Assembly (NCBI GenBank): GCA_034437215.1
Contig: DAOTVC010000039.1
Span: forward strand, 62,001 to 126,000
Reading direction: 5' to 3'
Source: DAOTVC01 sp034437215
GTDB taxonomy: Bacteria; Chloroflexota; Anaerolineae; B4-G1; SLSP01
DNA length: 64,000 nucleotides
Shown one piece after another: positions 41,962 to 49,639 of the stretch. Under the pieces are notes generated by a model that was given only the letters and a program-made list of their open reading frames with translations, did no database searches and was not told the origin of the DNA. Position 1 is the stretch's first letter; each line of letters starts with the position of its first letter. Both the position numbers and the translations under genes were made by a program.

Positions 41962-43080
41962 TCAGAGGCGTGCCGCCACCGCCTCTGCCATCTCCAGCGT
42001 GGTGTTGTTGCCGCCCAGATCGTAGGTTCGTACGCGACCCTCCGCAATCACCCCGGCTATCGCCTCCTCCAGCGCCTCGGCCCTCTCCGTCTCGCCCAGC
42101 CAGCTCAGCATGAGCCGGGTCGCCAGGAGCATGGCGGTAGGGTTGACCTTGTACATGCCCGCGTACTTGGGAGCGGAGCCGTGGGTAGGCTCGAAGACCG
42201 CGAAGTCGTCTCCGATGTTGCCGCTGGCTGCGAAGCCCAGCCCCCCGACCAGCTGCGCCGCCAGATCGGACATGATGTCCCCGAACATGTTGCTGGCGAC
42301 GAGCACGCCATAGTCCTGTGGGTTCTTGATCAGCCACATCGCCATGGCATCCACGTTGGTCTCCCAGAGATCGATCCCCGAGAACTCGTCGGCGATCTTG
42401 CGGGCCTCGCGCACCATAAGACCCGAGGTCTCGCGGATGACGTTGGGCTTCTCCACGAGCGTTACCGTGGGATAGCCGTGTTCGCGAGCGTACTCGAAGG
42501 CCTTGCGCACGATGCGGCGGCATCCTTCGCGGGTGAAGATGCGGCAGGAGAGGGCAATATCGTCCGACGAGACGCCGGCGAAGGCGGACATACCGGCGCT
42601 GTGCGCCTCCAAGGTTGCACGGACGGCGTCGGGCAGCGGGTGGAACTCCACCCCGGCGTAGAGCCCCTGGGTGTTCTCCCGGAAGACCACCAGGTCGATG
42701 TCGTCGCGGTAGTTGAGGGGATTGCCCTCGAAGGCCCGGCAGGGGCGCAGGTTGACGTAGAGGTCGAAGCGCTGGCGCAGCCTGACGATGGGGCTGCGGT
42801 AGACCAGATCCTTCCCCTGCAGCTCCGGGCAGAGCTCCGCCGCAGCCTCCTCCTTCGGTTTGGAGGTGATGGCGGCGAAGAGAGCACAGTCGCAGGTCTT
42901 CAGGATGTCGATGGTGCGTTGAGGCAGGGGGTCTCCCTCCTGGCACCAGAACTCCCACCCAATGTCCGCGGGCACGTACTCGGCGTCCAGAGCGATCTTG
43001 TCCAGAACGATGCTTGCAGCATCCATGACGTCGTTGCCGATGCCGTCTCCGGGCATCCAGGCGATGCGGTACTTTGACAT
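41962..43080 (-). CDS. NAD(P)-dependent isocitrate/homoisocitrate/isopropylmalate-type dehydrogenase
   Basis: A beta-decarboxylating dehydrogenase of 372 residues. The Rossmann-like start is YRIAWMPGDGIGNDVMDAA; the substrate-loop block SPIVRLRQRFDLYVNLRPCR contains the conserved arginines, and VASNMFGDIMSDLAAQLVGG, ASGNIGDDFAVFEPTHGSAP are typical. The GNIG form at the cofactor loop resembles isocitrate and homoisocitrate enzymes more than LeuB. Neighbouring aconitase-like genes also favour a citrate-pathway role, but leucine or lysine synthesis is not ruled out. ATG 43080 has AAGGAG upstream; a TTG two codons earlier is less likely. Confidence 0.8.
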   Translation of the reverse strand: MSKYRIAWMPGDGIGNDVMDAASIVLDKIALDAEYVPADIGWEFWCQEGDPLPQRTIDILKTCDCALFAAITSKPKEEAAAELCPELQGKDLVYRSPIVRLRQRFDLYVNLRPCRAFEGNPLNYRDDIDLVVFRENTQGLYAGVEFHPLPDAVRATLEAHSAGMSAFAGVSSDDIALSCRIFTREGCRRIVRKAFEYAREHGYPTVTLVEKPNVIRETSGLMVREARKIADEFSGIDLWETNVDAMAMWLIKNPQDYGVLVASNMFGDIMSDLAAQLVGGLGFAASGNIGDDFAVFEPTHGSAPKYAGMYKVNPTAMLLATRLMLSWLGETERAEALEEAIAGVIAEGRVRTYDLGGNNTTLEMAEAVAARL

Positions 43081-43173
43081 AGTCAACTCCTTCTATACTG
43101 ATTTTGTTTGTAGTAAGGCACGGAACGCAGTGCAGTGCCGTAGCCACGCCACTCCGCTGCGCTACGTGGCTAA

Positions 43174-43668
43174 CTACAAGCCCAATTGTCTGCGCACGTG
43201 GGGGATGAGCCCGCCATCGTCGAGAATCTCCATCACCTGCGGCGAGAGGGGGGGGAAGGTGTAGCGGGCGCGGGGCGTGGTGACGGTCCCTGCAGCGAAG
43301 TCGATGGTGATCTTGTCTCCGCTCTCCACGCTCTCCACGGCGTCGCAGGTGACGATGGGCAGGGCGTGGTTGATGCAGTTGCGGAAGTAGATGCGGGCGA
43401 AACTCCGGGCGACGATGGCCCCCACCCCCGCCTGCTTGAGACAGATGACCGCCTGCTCCCGGGAGCTTCCGCAGCCCCAGTTGCTGCCCGCGACGATGAT
43501 GTCGCCGGGTTGCACCTGCTCGGCAAAGCCGGGGTCGAGGTCCTCGAGGGCGTGCTCCGCCATCTCCGCCGGATCGGTGATGCTGTAGGTATACTTGCCC
43601 GGGAAGATGACGTCGGTGTTCACGTCGTCGCCGTAGACCCAGACGCGTCCTGCGATCGTTGTCTGCAT
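43174..43668 (-). CDS. Aconitase/isopropylmalate dehydratase-like small subunit 1
   Basis: The swivelling small subunit of a two-subunit hydro-lyase (LeuD/HacB type), 164 residues. Motifs: VYGDDVNTDVIFPGKYTYS near residue 10 and GSNWGCGSSREQAV (residues about 62-75). The specificity loop that reads YLRT in homoaconitases and YLVx in isopropylmalate isomerases reads YTYS here, so the substrate cannot be read off. It lies 19 bases after its large subunit and 93 bases before the dehydrogenase. Confidence 0.85.
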   Translation of the reverse strand: MQTTIAGRVWVYGDDVNTDVIFPGKYTYSITDPAEMAEHALEDLDPGFAEQVQPGDIIVAGSNWGCGSSREQAVICLKQAGVGAIVARSFARIYFRNCINHALPIVTCDAVESVESGDKITIDFAAGTVTTPRARYTFPPLSPQVMEILDDGGLIPHVRRQLGL

Positions 43669-43687
43669 AAATTCCTCCCGTGAAGAG

Positions 43688-44947
43688 TCAAACGTCCCGT
43701 GGATCGGTGATGAGCCCGGTGAGCGCCGACGCCGCGACGGTCGCAGGGCTGCCCAGGTAGATAAAGGCCTCTTTCGATCCCATGCGCCCCTTGAAGTTAC
43801 GGTTTGCCGTGGAGAGGGTCACCTCGGCGGGCGCCATACAGCCCTCGTGAGCCCCCAGGCAGGGGCCACACCCGGGATTCAGCAGCGTCGCACCCGCCGC
43901 GACGAGGTCGCGCACCAGCCCCTCCTCGATGGCGCCGAGCAGCACCTCCCGGGAGGCGGGGAGCACCAGCAGGCGCACCCCCTCGGCGACCTGCCGACCG
44001 CGCAGAATCTCGGCGGCGGCGCGCAGATCCTCCAGGCGCCCGTTGGTGCAGGTGCCGATGAGGGCCTGGTCGATGCGGGTGCCCTGCACCTCACCGACGG
44101 GGACGACGTTGTCCACGGTGTGGGGGCGGGCCACCTGGGGCTCGATCTCGCCCGCGTCGAACTCGATGACCTGCGCGTACTCGGCGTCGGGATCGGCGCA
44201 GAGCGCCTCGAAGTCGCGCTCCACCCGACCCGCCAGCCACTCCAAGGTCGTCGCGTCGGGCTCGACGACGGCGTTCTTGGCCCCCATCTCCGCCGCCATG
44301 TTGGTGAGCACCATCCGCCCGGCGACGCTCAGCGCTTCGATGGCCTCACCCGCGAACTCCACCGAGACGTAGTTGGCGCCGTCCGCTCCCAGGGTGCCGA
44401 TGACGTGCAGGATGAGGTCCTTGGTCGAGACGCGCGGGGGCAGCGTCCCGTGGACGACCACGCGTAGCGTCTCCGGCACCCGCAGCCAGATCTCGCCGGT
44501 CGCCATCACCGCCGCCGCCTCCGTCCGCCCGATGCCCGCCGCGAAGGCGCCGAAGGCGCCCGCCGTCGGCGTGTGGGAGTCGCTGCCGACGATCAGTCCG
44601 CCGGGCCAGGCGTGCCCCTTCTCCGCCAGCACCTGGTGACAGATCCCCTCCCCGACGTCGTAGAAGGCCTCGATCCCCTGCTCGGCGACGAACTCGCGGA
44701 TGATCTTGTGATTCGTGGCGTAGGTTTCGTTCGCCGCCGGCGCGACGTGGTCGAGCACGATAACGTTCATCGAGGGGTCCGCCACCCGCTCCACGCCGAT
44801 TCTCCGAAACTTCGTGGAGATATCGGCGGTGTTGTCGTGGGTGAGGAGCCTATCGGGGCGCACCGTGACGATCTGACCCGGCACCACGTGCTCCAGCCCC
44901 GCCCTGCGTGCCAGCACTTTCTCGGCAAATGTATAGCCCATAGACAA
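43688..44947 (-). CDS. Aconitase/isopropylmalate dehydratase-like large subunit 1
   Basis: The [4Fe-4S] catalytic subunit of a LeuC/HacA-type hydro-lyase, 419 residues. MGYTFAEKVLARRAG starts it; VGSDSHTPTAGAFGAFAAG is the substrate block; the cluster cysteines are in LIGTCTNGR and NPGCGPCLGAHEG, with TANRNFKGRMGS following. This subclass contains enzymes for aconitate, homoaconitate and isopropylmalate. Next to a citryl-CoA-type lyase and an isocitrate-type dehydrogenase, aconitase is the most economical guess. Confidence 0.85.
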   Translation of the reverse strand: MSMGYTFAEKVLARRAGLEHVVPGQIVTVRPDRLLTHDNTADISTKFRRIGVERVADPSMNVIVLDHVAPAANETYATNHKIIREFVAEQGIEAFYDVGEGICHQVLAEKGHAWPGGLIVGSDSHTPTAGAFGAFAAGIGRTEAAAVMATGEIWLRVPETLRVVVHGTLPPRVSTKDLILHVIGTLGADGANYVSVEFAGEAIEALSVAGRMVLTNMAAEMGAKNAVVEPDATTLEWLAGRVERDFEALCADPDAEYAQVIEFDAGEIEPQVARPHTVDNVVPVGEVQGTRIDQALIGTCTNGRLEDLRAAAEILRGRQVAEGVRLLVLPASREVLLGAIEEGLVRDLVAAGATLLNPGCGPCLGAHEGCMAPAEVTLSTANRNFKGRMGSKEAFIYLGSPATVAASALTGLITDPRDV

Positions 44948-44963
44948 CTCCTGATGTGAGTGA

Positions 44964-45020
44964 ACGTCAAAGGTCGAAGGTCAGGTCGCCGTGTGACATT
45001 AGACGTTCGACTTTAGACAT
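44964..45020. repeat. R4-type GTC/GAC repeat between hydro-lyase genes
   Basis: Degenerate runs of the form AACGTCAAAGGTCGAAGGTC and ATTAGACGTTCGACTTTAGAC. On the minus strand the repeat GTCTAA supplies the stop codon of the preceding small-subunit gene. Confidence 0.7.
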
Positions 45021-45552
45021 GCGACACCAACTCAGAACCATATGCAAATAAACTCCCCGCCTGATAGATCTCCATCTGCACCCGCGAGAAGGGCTCGGCC
45101 CGGAAGGTCTCTTCGCCGTTGAGCACCAGCGCTCCCGTCTCGAAGTTGACCTGCAGCCGCTCCCCCGTGCGGAAGCGCGCACCGACCTCCGGCAGATCGG
45201 GGAAGGTGACGATCGCCAGGCCCGAGTTGATGGCGTTGCGCTTGTAGATGGCGCCGAAGCTCGCGGCGACGAGGGCGCCGATCCCCAGGGCGCGGAAGGT
45301 GTCCACGGCCTGCTGGCGGGAGGAGCCCGCGCCGAAGTTGCGCCCCGCCATCACCATATCGCCCGGCTCTGCGCGCCGCGAAAAGTCCTCCCACCCCCGC
45401 AGGTTGTCGAGGGCGTACTGCCCCATCTCCGCCACCTCGGTGATGTGGAGATAGCGGTTGTGGAAGATCATGTCGGTGTCGATGTCGTCGTAGAGGTTGC
45501 CCTCGGGATCGGTAAGGACCCAGAGGCGTCCTTCTGTCTCTGTAGATCTCAC
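45013..45552 (-). CDS. Aconitase/isopropylmalate dehydratase-like small subunit 2
   Basis: A second LeuD/HacB-type subunit, 179 residues. LYDDIDTDMIFHNRYLHI carries the specificity loop, here YLHI, and AGRNFGAGSSRQQAV replaces the commoner NWGCGSSRE block. It starts at GTG 45552, overlapping its large subunit's TGA as GTGA and preceded by AGGAGG, which gives strong evidence for coupled translation. The stop codon falls within an R4 repeat, so the last residues (SHV) may be altered from the ancestor. Confidence 0.82.
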   Translation of the reverse strand: MRSTETEGRLWVLTDPEGNLYDDIDTDMIFHNRYLHITEVAEMGQYALDNLRGWEDFSRRAEPGDMVMAGRNFGAGSSRQQAVDTFRALGIGALVAASFGAIYKRNAINSGLAIVTFPDLPEVGARFRTGERLQVNFETGALVLNGEETFRAEPFSRVQMEIYQAGSLFAYGSELVSHV

Positions 45553-46847
45553 ACTACCTCCTGTTGCGGTACCGTGATCTCTCCCCCGAGCGCCGACCAC
45601 GCGGCCGTCAGGGGGCTGACGAGGTAGGTGTCGCCCCCACCCTGCTTGCCGGGGAAGTTGCGGTTGCTCGTGCTGAGGTTCACTTGCCCCGCGCCCGTCA
45701 TCCCCAGGTGCCCCGAGGCACAGCCGCCACAGCCGGGGTTGCTGATGATGAAGCCGGCGTCGAAGAGGGTCTGGAGCACGCCCGAGCGCAACAGCTCCTC
45801 GTAGACGGAACGGGTGGCGGGCACGACCGTCGCCATGACGTGCGGGGCGATCCGCTGCCCCTGCACTACCTCCGCCACGGCGGCGAAGTCCTCGAAGCGC
45901 CCGTTGGTGCAGGAGCCGAGGAAGACGCTGTCGATGCGCAGCCCCGCCAGCTCCCGCACGGGCCTCACGTGGGTGGGACCGGGCGGGCAGGCGATGAGCG
46001 GCTCGAGGTCGGTGACGTCGACGGTGACGGTCTCAGCGTAAGGTGCATCCAAATCAGGGAGTAGGGAGTAGGAAGTAGGGAGTAGAAAGCCATGATCCGG
46101 CGATTTGCTGGTTCGCTGAATCGTCGACCCACCGAATCGCTGATGGGTCCATTCGCCGACCGGGAAGCCGATAATGCCCCCCATCTCCGTGACCTGGCTC
46201 GCCAGGGTGATGCGCCCGGCGAGGTCGAGGGCCTCGATGGCGGGCCCGTAGAACTCGACGGCGCGCCCCAGCGCCCCCTTGGAGCCCAGCGCGCGGAGCA
46301 GGGCGAAGGTGAGGTCGCGGGCGGACCAGGGCCCGGCGGGCAGCCCCTGTACCACCACCTTCATCGTCGGGGGCACCTCGAACCAGGTACGCCCCGTCTT
46401 GAAGGCGAAGGCGATGTCCTGATCGCCCATCCCCTGCCCGAAGGCGCCGACGGCGCCCAGGACGTTGAGGTGGCTGTCGGTGCCGACGAAGGTCGAGCCG
46501 GGGTAGGCAAGCCCCTCCTCGATGGCGACGTGAGAGCCGATCCCGGCATTCACGTCGTAGACCTCGATCCCCTGCTCGCGGGCAAAGGCGCGGCAGATCT
46601 GCTGGTTCTCCGCGTAGGGGATGTTGCTGGGCGGCACCACCAGATCGAAGGTGAAGAAGGTCCGGGCAGGGTCGGCGACGGGGCTGCCGCCGTAGTGCTT
46701 GCGGTAGTTCTTGACGACGTTGGCCCCCGCGAAGTCGCGCGCCGTCCGCACGTCGAGATCGAGCCAGATGATGTTGCCGGGCTCGACGGCGACGTCGCTC
46801 GAGTTGTGCGCCTCGAAGATCTTCTGGATGATGGTCCTTCCGCTCAT
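45549..46847 (-). CDS. Aconitase/isopropylmalate dehydratase-like large subunit 2, with repeat-encoded insert
   Basis: A second [4Fe-4S] hydro-lyase large subunit, 432 residues. Cluster cysteines lie in LGSCTNGRF and NPGCGGCASGHLGMTG; VGTDSHLNVLGAVGAFGQG is the substrate block. It is only distantly like large subunit 1, so the two pairs probably do different steps. Residues about 229-267 (TSKSPDHGFLLPTSYSLLPD and its flanks) are encoded by repeats of the GGGAGTA and GATTCGGTGG kind that are normally intergenic; they fall in a loop that is variable in the family. The frame stays open, so the enzyme may be active. Confidence 0.82.
   Translation of the reverse strand: MSGRTIIQKIFEAHNSSDVAVEPGNIIWLDLDVRTARDFAGANVVKNYRKHYGGSPVADPARTFFTFDLVVPPSNIPYAENQQICRAFAREQGIEVYDVNAGIGSHVAIEEGLAYPGSTFVGTDSHLNVLGAVGAFGQGMGDQDIAFAFKTGRTWFEVPPTMKVVVQGLPAGPWSARDLTFALLRALGSKGALGRAVEFYGPAIEALDLAGRITLASQVTEMGGIIGFPVGEWTHQRFGGSTIQRTSKSPDHGFLLPTSYSLLPDLDAPYAETVTVDVTDLEPLIACPPGPTHVRPVRELAGLRIDSVFLGSCTNGRFEDFAAVAEVVQGQRIAPHVMATVVPATRSVYEELLRSGVLQTLFDAGFIISNPGCGGCASGHLGMTGAGQVNLSTSNRNFPGKQGGGDTYLVSPLTAAWSALGGEITVPQQEVV
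46047..46092. repeat. GGGAGTA tandem repeat inside the hydro-lyase gene
   Basis: CAGGGAGTAGGGAGTAGGAA and AGTAGGGAGTAGAAAGCC read in frame on the minus strand as LLPTSYSLLP. The following GATCCGGCGATTTGCTGG and CTGAATCGTCGACCCACC belong to a different repeat type, joined to it. Confidence 0.75.
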
Positions 46848-46857
46848 AGATTGCTCC

Positions 46858-46917
46858 CGAAAACTGGAAACTGGAAACTGGATGCTGGATGCTGGATGCT
46901 GGAAACTGGATGCTGGG
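46858..46917. repeat. Tandem repeat of GGAAACT and GGATGCT units
   Basis: Eight heptamer-like units alternating AACTGGA and TGCTGGA fill the whole gap between the HD protein stop and large subunit 2. It is short and perfect enough to be a slippage tract. There is no clear ribosome site other than AGCAATC near the next start. Confidence 0.75.
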
Positions 46918-46920
46918 TGA

Positions 46921-47493
46921 CTAACCGAAGGTGGCGGCGAGTTCCTTACCCTCCGCCAGCCCCTTGACGGCTTCGAAGCTGATGAAGTCGGCGTGGTGGA
47001 CGATGGTGGACTCCGTGGAACGCTGCACCTTGGCCCCCTCCCCGGCGTGGGAGGCGATGATGTGCTGCACCTCGGCGGGGAGACCGCAGCGCGCCGCCAG
47101 CTCCATGCCCGTGAAGGGGTGGCGCAGCAACCGGCCCGCCGGCGTCTGGACGAAGACGCCCTCCTCGCGGCGCTCGTACTCCAGCAGCTTCCCGACGTCG
47201 CGCAGGATGCCGCCGGAGATCAGGATGTCCATGTCCACCGGCAGGCGCTCGCCGTAGAGCGCCGTCAGCACCTCCGCCGACTCGATGGCCATCTGGGCCA
47301 CGGCGCGCGTGTGCTCGATGAAGTTCACCGGACAGGGATCGATAAGCAGCGTGAAGGGCATGGCCTGCAGATCCGCCAGCGTCCAGCCACCCTCCTCCAT
47401 CGCCAGCTCCCAGGTGCGGAGGCTCTTCTCGCGCAGATCGTCATCCGCGATCAAACCGAACTCCGGGATCAACTCCACTAGTCGTTCTCGCAT
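46921..47493 (-). CDS. HD-domain-like protein with an altered HD motif
   Basis: A 190-residue protein with the helical layout of HD phosphohydrolases: FIEHTRAVAQMAIESAEVL (first His), then GGILRDVGKLLEYE where the usual HD reads RD, then RHPFTGMELAARCGLPAEVQ and IIASHAGEG and IVHHADF. The loss of the His by a single CAC-to-CGC type change could remove metal binding, so activity is uncertain; the other His/Asp residues are kept. It lies inside the carboxylic-acid operon, between the lyase-like gene and the second hydro-lyase pair, suggesting a regulatory or repair role there. Confidence 0.65.
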   Translation of the reverse strand: MRERLVELIPEFGLIADDDLREKSLRTWELAMEEGGWTLADLQAMPFTLLIDPCPVNFIEHTRAVAQMAIESAEVLTALYGERLPVDMDILISGGILRDVGKLLEYERREEGVFVQTPAGRLLRHPFTGMELAARCGLPAEVQHIIASHAGEGAKVQRSTESTIVHHADFISFEAVKGLAEGKELAATFG

Positions 47494-47506
47494 GGTATCC
47501 TCCTGG

Positions 47507-47582
47507 AAAGTCGAATGTCAAACGTCGAAAGTCCTGGGTAACCAAACTGACCTTTGACTTTCGACCTGGGACTTTAGTCTAA
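47507..47582. repeat. R4-type repeat between HD and lyase-like genes
   Basis: AAAGTCGAATGTCAAACGTC and GACCTTTGACTTTCGACC plus ACTTTAGTCTAAAG. The TAA stop of the citryl-CoA-lyase-like gene lies inside this tract. Confidence 0.7.
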
Positions 47583-48353
47583 AGAGCGCTCCTCCGGGCC
47601 ATCGTACGCCTGCGCCGTCGGTGAGATACGCCGCATGGGCCGTTGGTGGACCAGCTCGTCGAAGACATGGGCGGTGAGGCCCACGGTGCGGGCGATGGCG
47701 AAGAAGCCATTGCCCATCTCCGGCGGGAAGCCCATCTCGCAGAGCAGGGCTGCGATGGCGCCGTCGACGTTGAGGGGCAGATCCCGCCCCAGCAGTTCCC
47801 GCATGGCCTCGCGAATGGCCCGCGCCATCTCGACGTACTCACCCGCCACGCCCTCCTCCTCGGCGATACCGAAGAGCCGGGCGGTGCGGGGATCGGCGCT
47901 GTGCAGGCGGTGACCATAGCCGGGGAGACGCCGGTGCGCCGCCCGCGCCTCCGAGACGACCTCCCGGGCCACCTCGAGGGGCTCGGCATCCCAGGTCCGC
48001 CTGCGCTCCACCGCTTCCAGGAGCACCTGCATGCAGCCCTCGATGGCGCCCCCGTGGTGACGGTTGATGGTCATGATACCCGCAGCGATGCCCGTCGTGA
48101 GGGGCGCCCCGCCCGAGGCCACCGTCCGCGCCGCCAGCGCCGAGGGGGGCGTGCCGCCGTGGTCGACGCTGGAGACGAGGAGCGCGTCCATCAGCCGCCC
48201 CTCACCTTCCGTGGGCAGCTCACCCTTCAATACGAGATAGACGATGTGGGCGAAGGGGACGCGCCCCATAAGCTCGTCGATGCGGTAGCCGCGCACCGCG
48301 ACCTTGTTGGGCTCGACCTGGGTGATGGGTTGGCTCCACGTTTGTTCAGTCAT
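47574..48353 (-). CDS. Citryl-CoA lyase-like protein (short citrate synthase fold)
   Basis: A 259-residue protein that lacks the N-terminal third of full citrate synthases, like citryl-CoA lyase and the C-terminal part of ATP-citrate lyase. The catalytic His-His-Asp set is in place: INRHHGGAIE (H99/H100), GYGHRLHSADPR (H148) and PLNVDGAIAALL (D197). SSVDHGGTPPSALAARTVAS and TVGLTAHVFDELVHQRP resemble the same parts of human ATP-citrate lyase. The expected reaction is citryl-CoA to acetyl-CoA plus oxaloacetate, or its reverse, with the ligase subunits next door forming citryl-CoA; methylcitryl- or another acyl-CoA is possible. Confidence 0.75.
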   Translation of the reverse strand: MTEQTWSQPITQVEPNKVAVRGYRIDELMGRVPFAHIVYLVLKGELPTEGEGRLMDALLVSSVDHGGTPPSALAARTVASGGAPLTTGIAAGIMTINRHHGGAIEGCMQVLLEAVERRRTWDAEPLEVAREVVSEARAAHRRLPGYGHRLHSADPRTARLFGIAEEEGVAGEYVEMARAIREAMRELLGRDLPLNVDGAIAALLCEMGFPPEMGNGFFAIARTVGLTAHVFDELVHQRPMRRISPTAQAYDGPEERSLD

Positions 48354-48370
48354 AGACTCCTCTAAAATCC

Positions 48371-48449
48371 GGGTCGAAGGTCAAAGGTCTAAAGTCAGAG
48401 GTCAAGGTCATCAAGGACTTTTGACGTCTGACTCGTGATTCGTGATTCT
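48371..48449. repeat. R4-type repeat between lyase-like and ligase alpha genes
   Basis: GTCGAAGGTCAAAGGTCTAA and GTCAGAGGTCAAGGTCATC, then ACTCGTGATTCGTGATTCTC. It occupies nearly the whole gap and leaves little room for other signals. Confidence 0.7.
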
Positions 48450-49351
48450 CAACCCACCTTCGCCAGCACGTCCTTCGTCGCCGTCGGCAGGTCCATGAAG
48501 GCCTCCACCACCGTCGCCCCCACCTCCCGCAGCCGCTCCACCTTCCCCTCGTAGGTCCCCCGCCCCCCCTCGACGATGGCTCCGGCGTGGGAGAAGCGGG
48601 TGCCGCTCTTGGCCGCCTTCCCTCCAATGAAAGCGACGAGGGGCTTCGTGAAGGCGCCGGCTGCGATGAGGTCGGCGACACGCTCCTCCTGGCTCGTGCC
48701 GATCTCGCCGAACATCACCACGACCTTGGTCTCGGGGTCCCGCTCGAACTCGAGCATCACGTCGGGATGGGGCGTGCCCACCACGGCGTCCCCGCCCACG
48801 TGGACGAGCGTCGTCGCCCCGATCCCCTCGCGGGCCAGGTAGTAGGCCATCGACGAGGTGATCCCCCCGCTGCGCGAGGAGATCCCTACCGGGCCGGGGA
48901 AGAACCAGGAGCGCGCCGAGGCGGCTCGTCCCCCGATCATTCCCAGGACGCCCCTGTCGGGACTGAGGACGCCCAAGGTGTTGGGGCCGATGAAGCGCGC
49001 GCCCTTCTCCTGAGCCCGCCGGGCGATAGCAAGTACGTCGTAGATGGGCACCCGGTCGGGAACGATGACGAGCAGCTCGATACCGGCGTCGATGGCCTCC
49101 AGCGCCGCGCTCTTGACCAGCGGGGCCGGGATGTAGAGCACGCTCACGTCCAGGGGGCCGACCTGCTCCCAGGCCTCCTCGACGGTGTCGAAGACGGGCA
49201 CGCCCTCGACCTCCTGTCCGCCCCGCCCCGGCGTCACGCCGGCGACGACCTGGGTGCCGTAGTTGCGCATGAGCCTCGTCCGGGTCATCCCCTCCCGTCC
49301 GGTGATGCCCTGCACGAGGACGCGTTTGGTTTGATCGATGAGAATGGCCAT
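48449..49351 (-). CDS. Succinyl/citryl/malyl-CoA ligase alpha-like subunit
   Basis: A SucD-fold subunit of 300 residues. The CoA-binding start is VLVQGITGREGMTRTRLMRN; GPNTLGVLSP takes the place of GPNCPG of SucD; GPVGISSRSGGITSSMAYYL and MFGEIGTSQEE follow; the phosphohistidine is in RFSHAGAIVEGG (H255). The active histidine is therefore intact. GPNTLG and the neighbouring citryl-CoA-lyase-like gene favour citryl-CoA ligase (CcsB-like) over plain succinyl-CoA ligase, but malyl-CoA ligase is also possible. Confidence 0.78.
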   Translation of the reverse strand: MAILIDQTKRVLVQGITGREGMTRTRLMRNYGTQVVAGVTPGRGGQEVEGVPVFDTVEEAWEQVGPLDVSVLYIPAPLVKSAALEAIDAGIELLVIVPDRVPIYDVLAIARRAQEKGARFIGPNTLGVLSPDRGVLGMIGGRAASARSWFFPGPVGISSRSGGITSSMAYYLAREGIGATTLVHVGGDAVVGTPHPDVMLEFERDPETKVVVMFGEIGTSQEERVADLIAAGAFTKPLVAFIGGKAAKSGTRFSHAGAIVEGGRGTYEGKVERLREVGATVVEAFMDLPTATKDVLAKVG

Positions 49352-49363
49352 AAAACCCCTTAA

Positions 49364-49390
49364 GAAGTCGAATGTCTAAAGTCGAAAGTC
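49364..49390. repeat. R4 repeat on the left of the four-helix-bundle pseudogene
   Basis: AAGTCGAATGTCTAAAGTC and CGAAAGTC. With the tract at 49600-49632 it brackets the broken gene on both sides. Confidence 0.7.
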
Positions 49391-49581
49391 AGGTGGACTT
49401 TTCCAGGTACTTAATCAGCCCAGCAACAAGGGAACTAACTTCGGTACATAGGTCATAGAGCGTCCGAAACTCTTCCTCGGAGATATAGCTCTGACCCAAC
49501 GCGACGTAAGTAGGTCATCCTGCAGAGTTCCCGCGCCTTTTGCCAGCTTCTTACGTCTTCAAAGCGCTCTATCCTGGTCAT
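49389..49581 (-). pseudogene. Broken four-helix-bundle (S23/IVP-type) gene
   Basis: The N-terminal part reads MTRIERFEDVRSWQKARELC and the C-terminal part, in another frame, reads YVALGQSYISEEEFRTLYDL, then CTEVSSLVAGLIKYLEKST and a stop. These match the first and last helices of the four-helix-bundle protein family (about 115-125 residues), whose start usually has D-L-x-VWQKA and whose end has LxYISxEEF and GLIxYLxKS. The middle two helices are deleted and the frame is shifted, so it is not functional. It lies between the ligase alpha and beta genes. Confidence 0.75.
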
Positions 49582-49599
49582 TCGCCTCCTCCCGCCCCC

Positions 49600-49632
49600 T
49601 GACTTTGGACTTCGGACTTTTGACCTTTGACT
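49600..49632. repeat. R4 repeat on the right of the four-helix-bundle pseudogene
   Basis: GACTTTGGACTTCGGACTTT and TGACCTTTGAC. It is the reverse-complement form of the left tract and sits just after the ligase beta stop. Confidence 0.7.
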
Positions 49633-49639
49633 CGCAACT

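Noticed and set aside
41885..43147. A 420-codon minus-strand frame overlapping the dehydrogenase
   Set aside because: It is a shifted frame of the dehydrogenase gene; the shorter frame has clear family motifs.
43174..46847. Leucine biosynthesis operon (leuCD twice plus leuB)
   Set aside because: No leuA is present, the specificity loops are not YLVx, and the neighbours are CoA-ligase and citryl-CoA-lyase-like genes. Leucine synthesis is not excluded for one pair but is not the best reading.
46858..46917. Possible CRISPR-like or satellite array
   Set aside because: The units are 7-14 bases with no spacers, so it is a simple tandem repeat.
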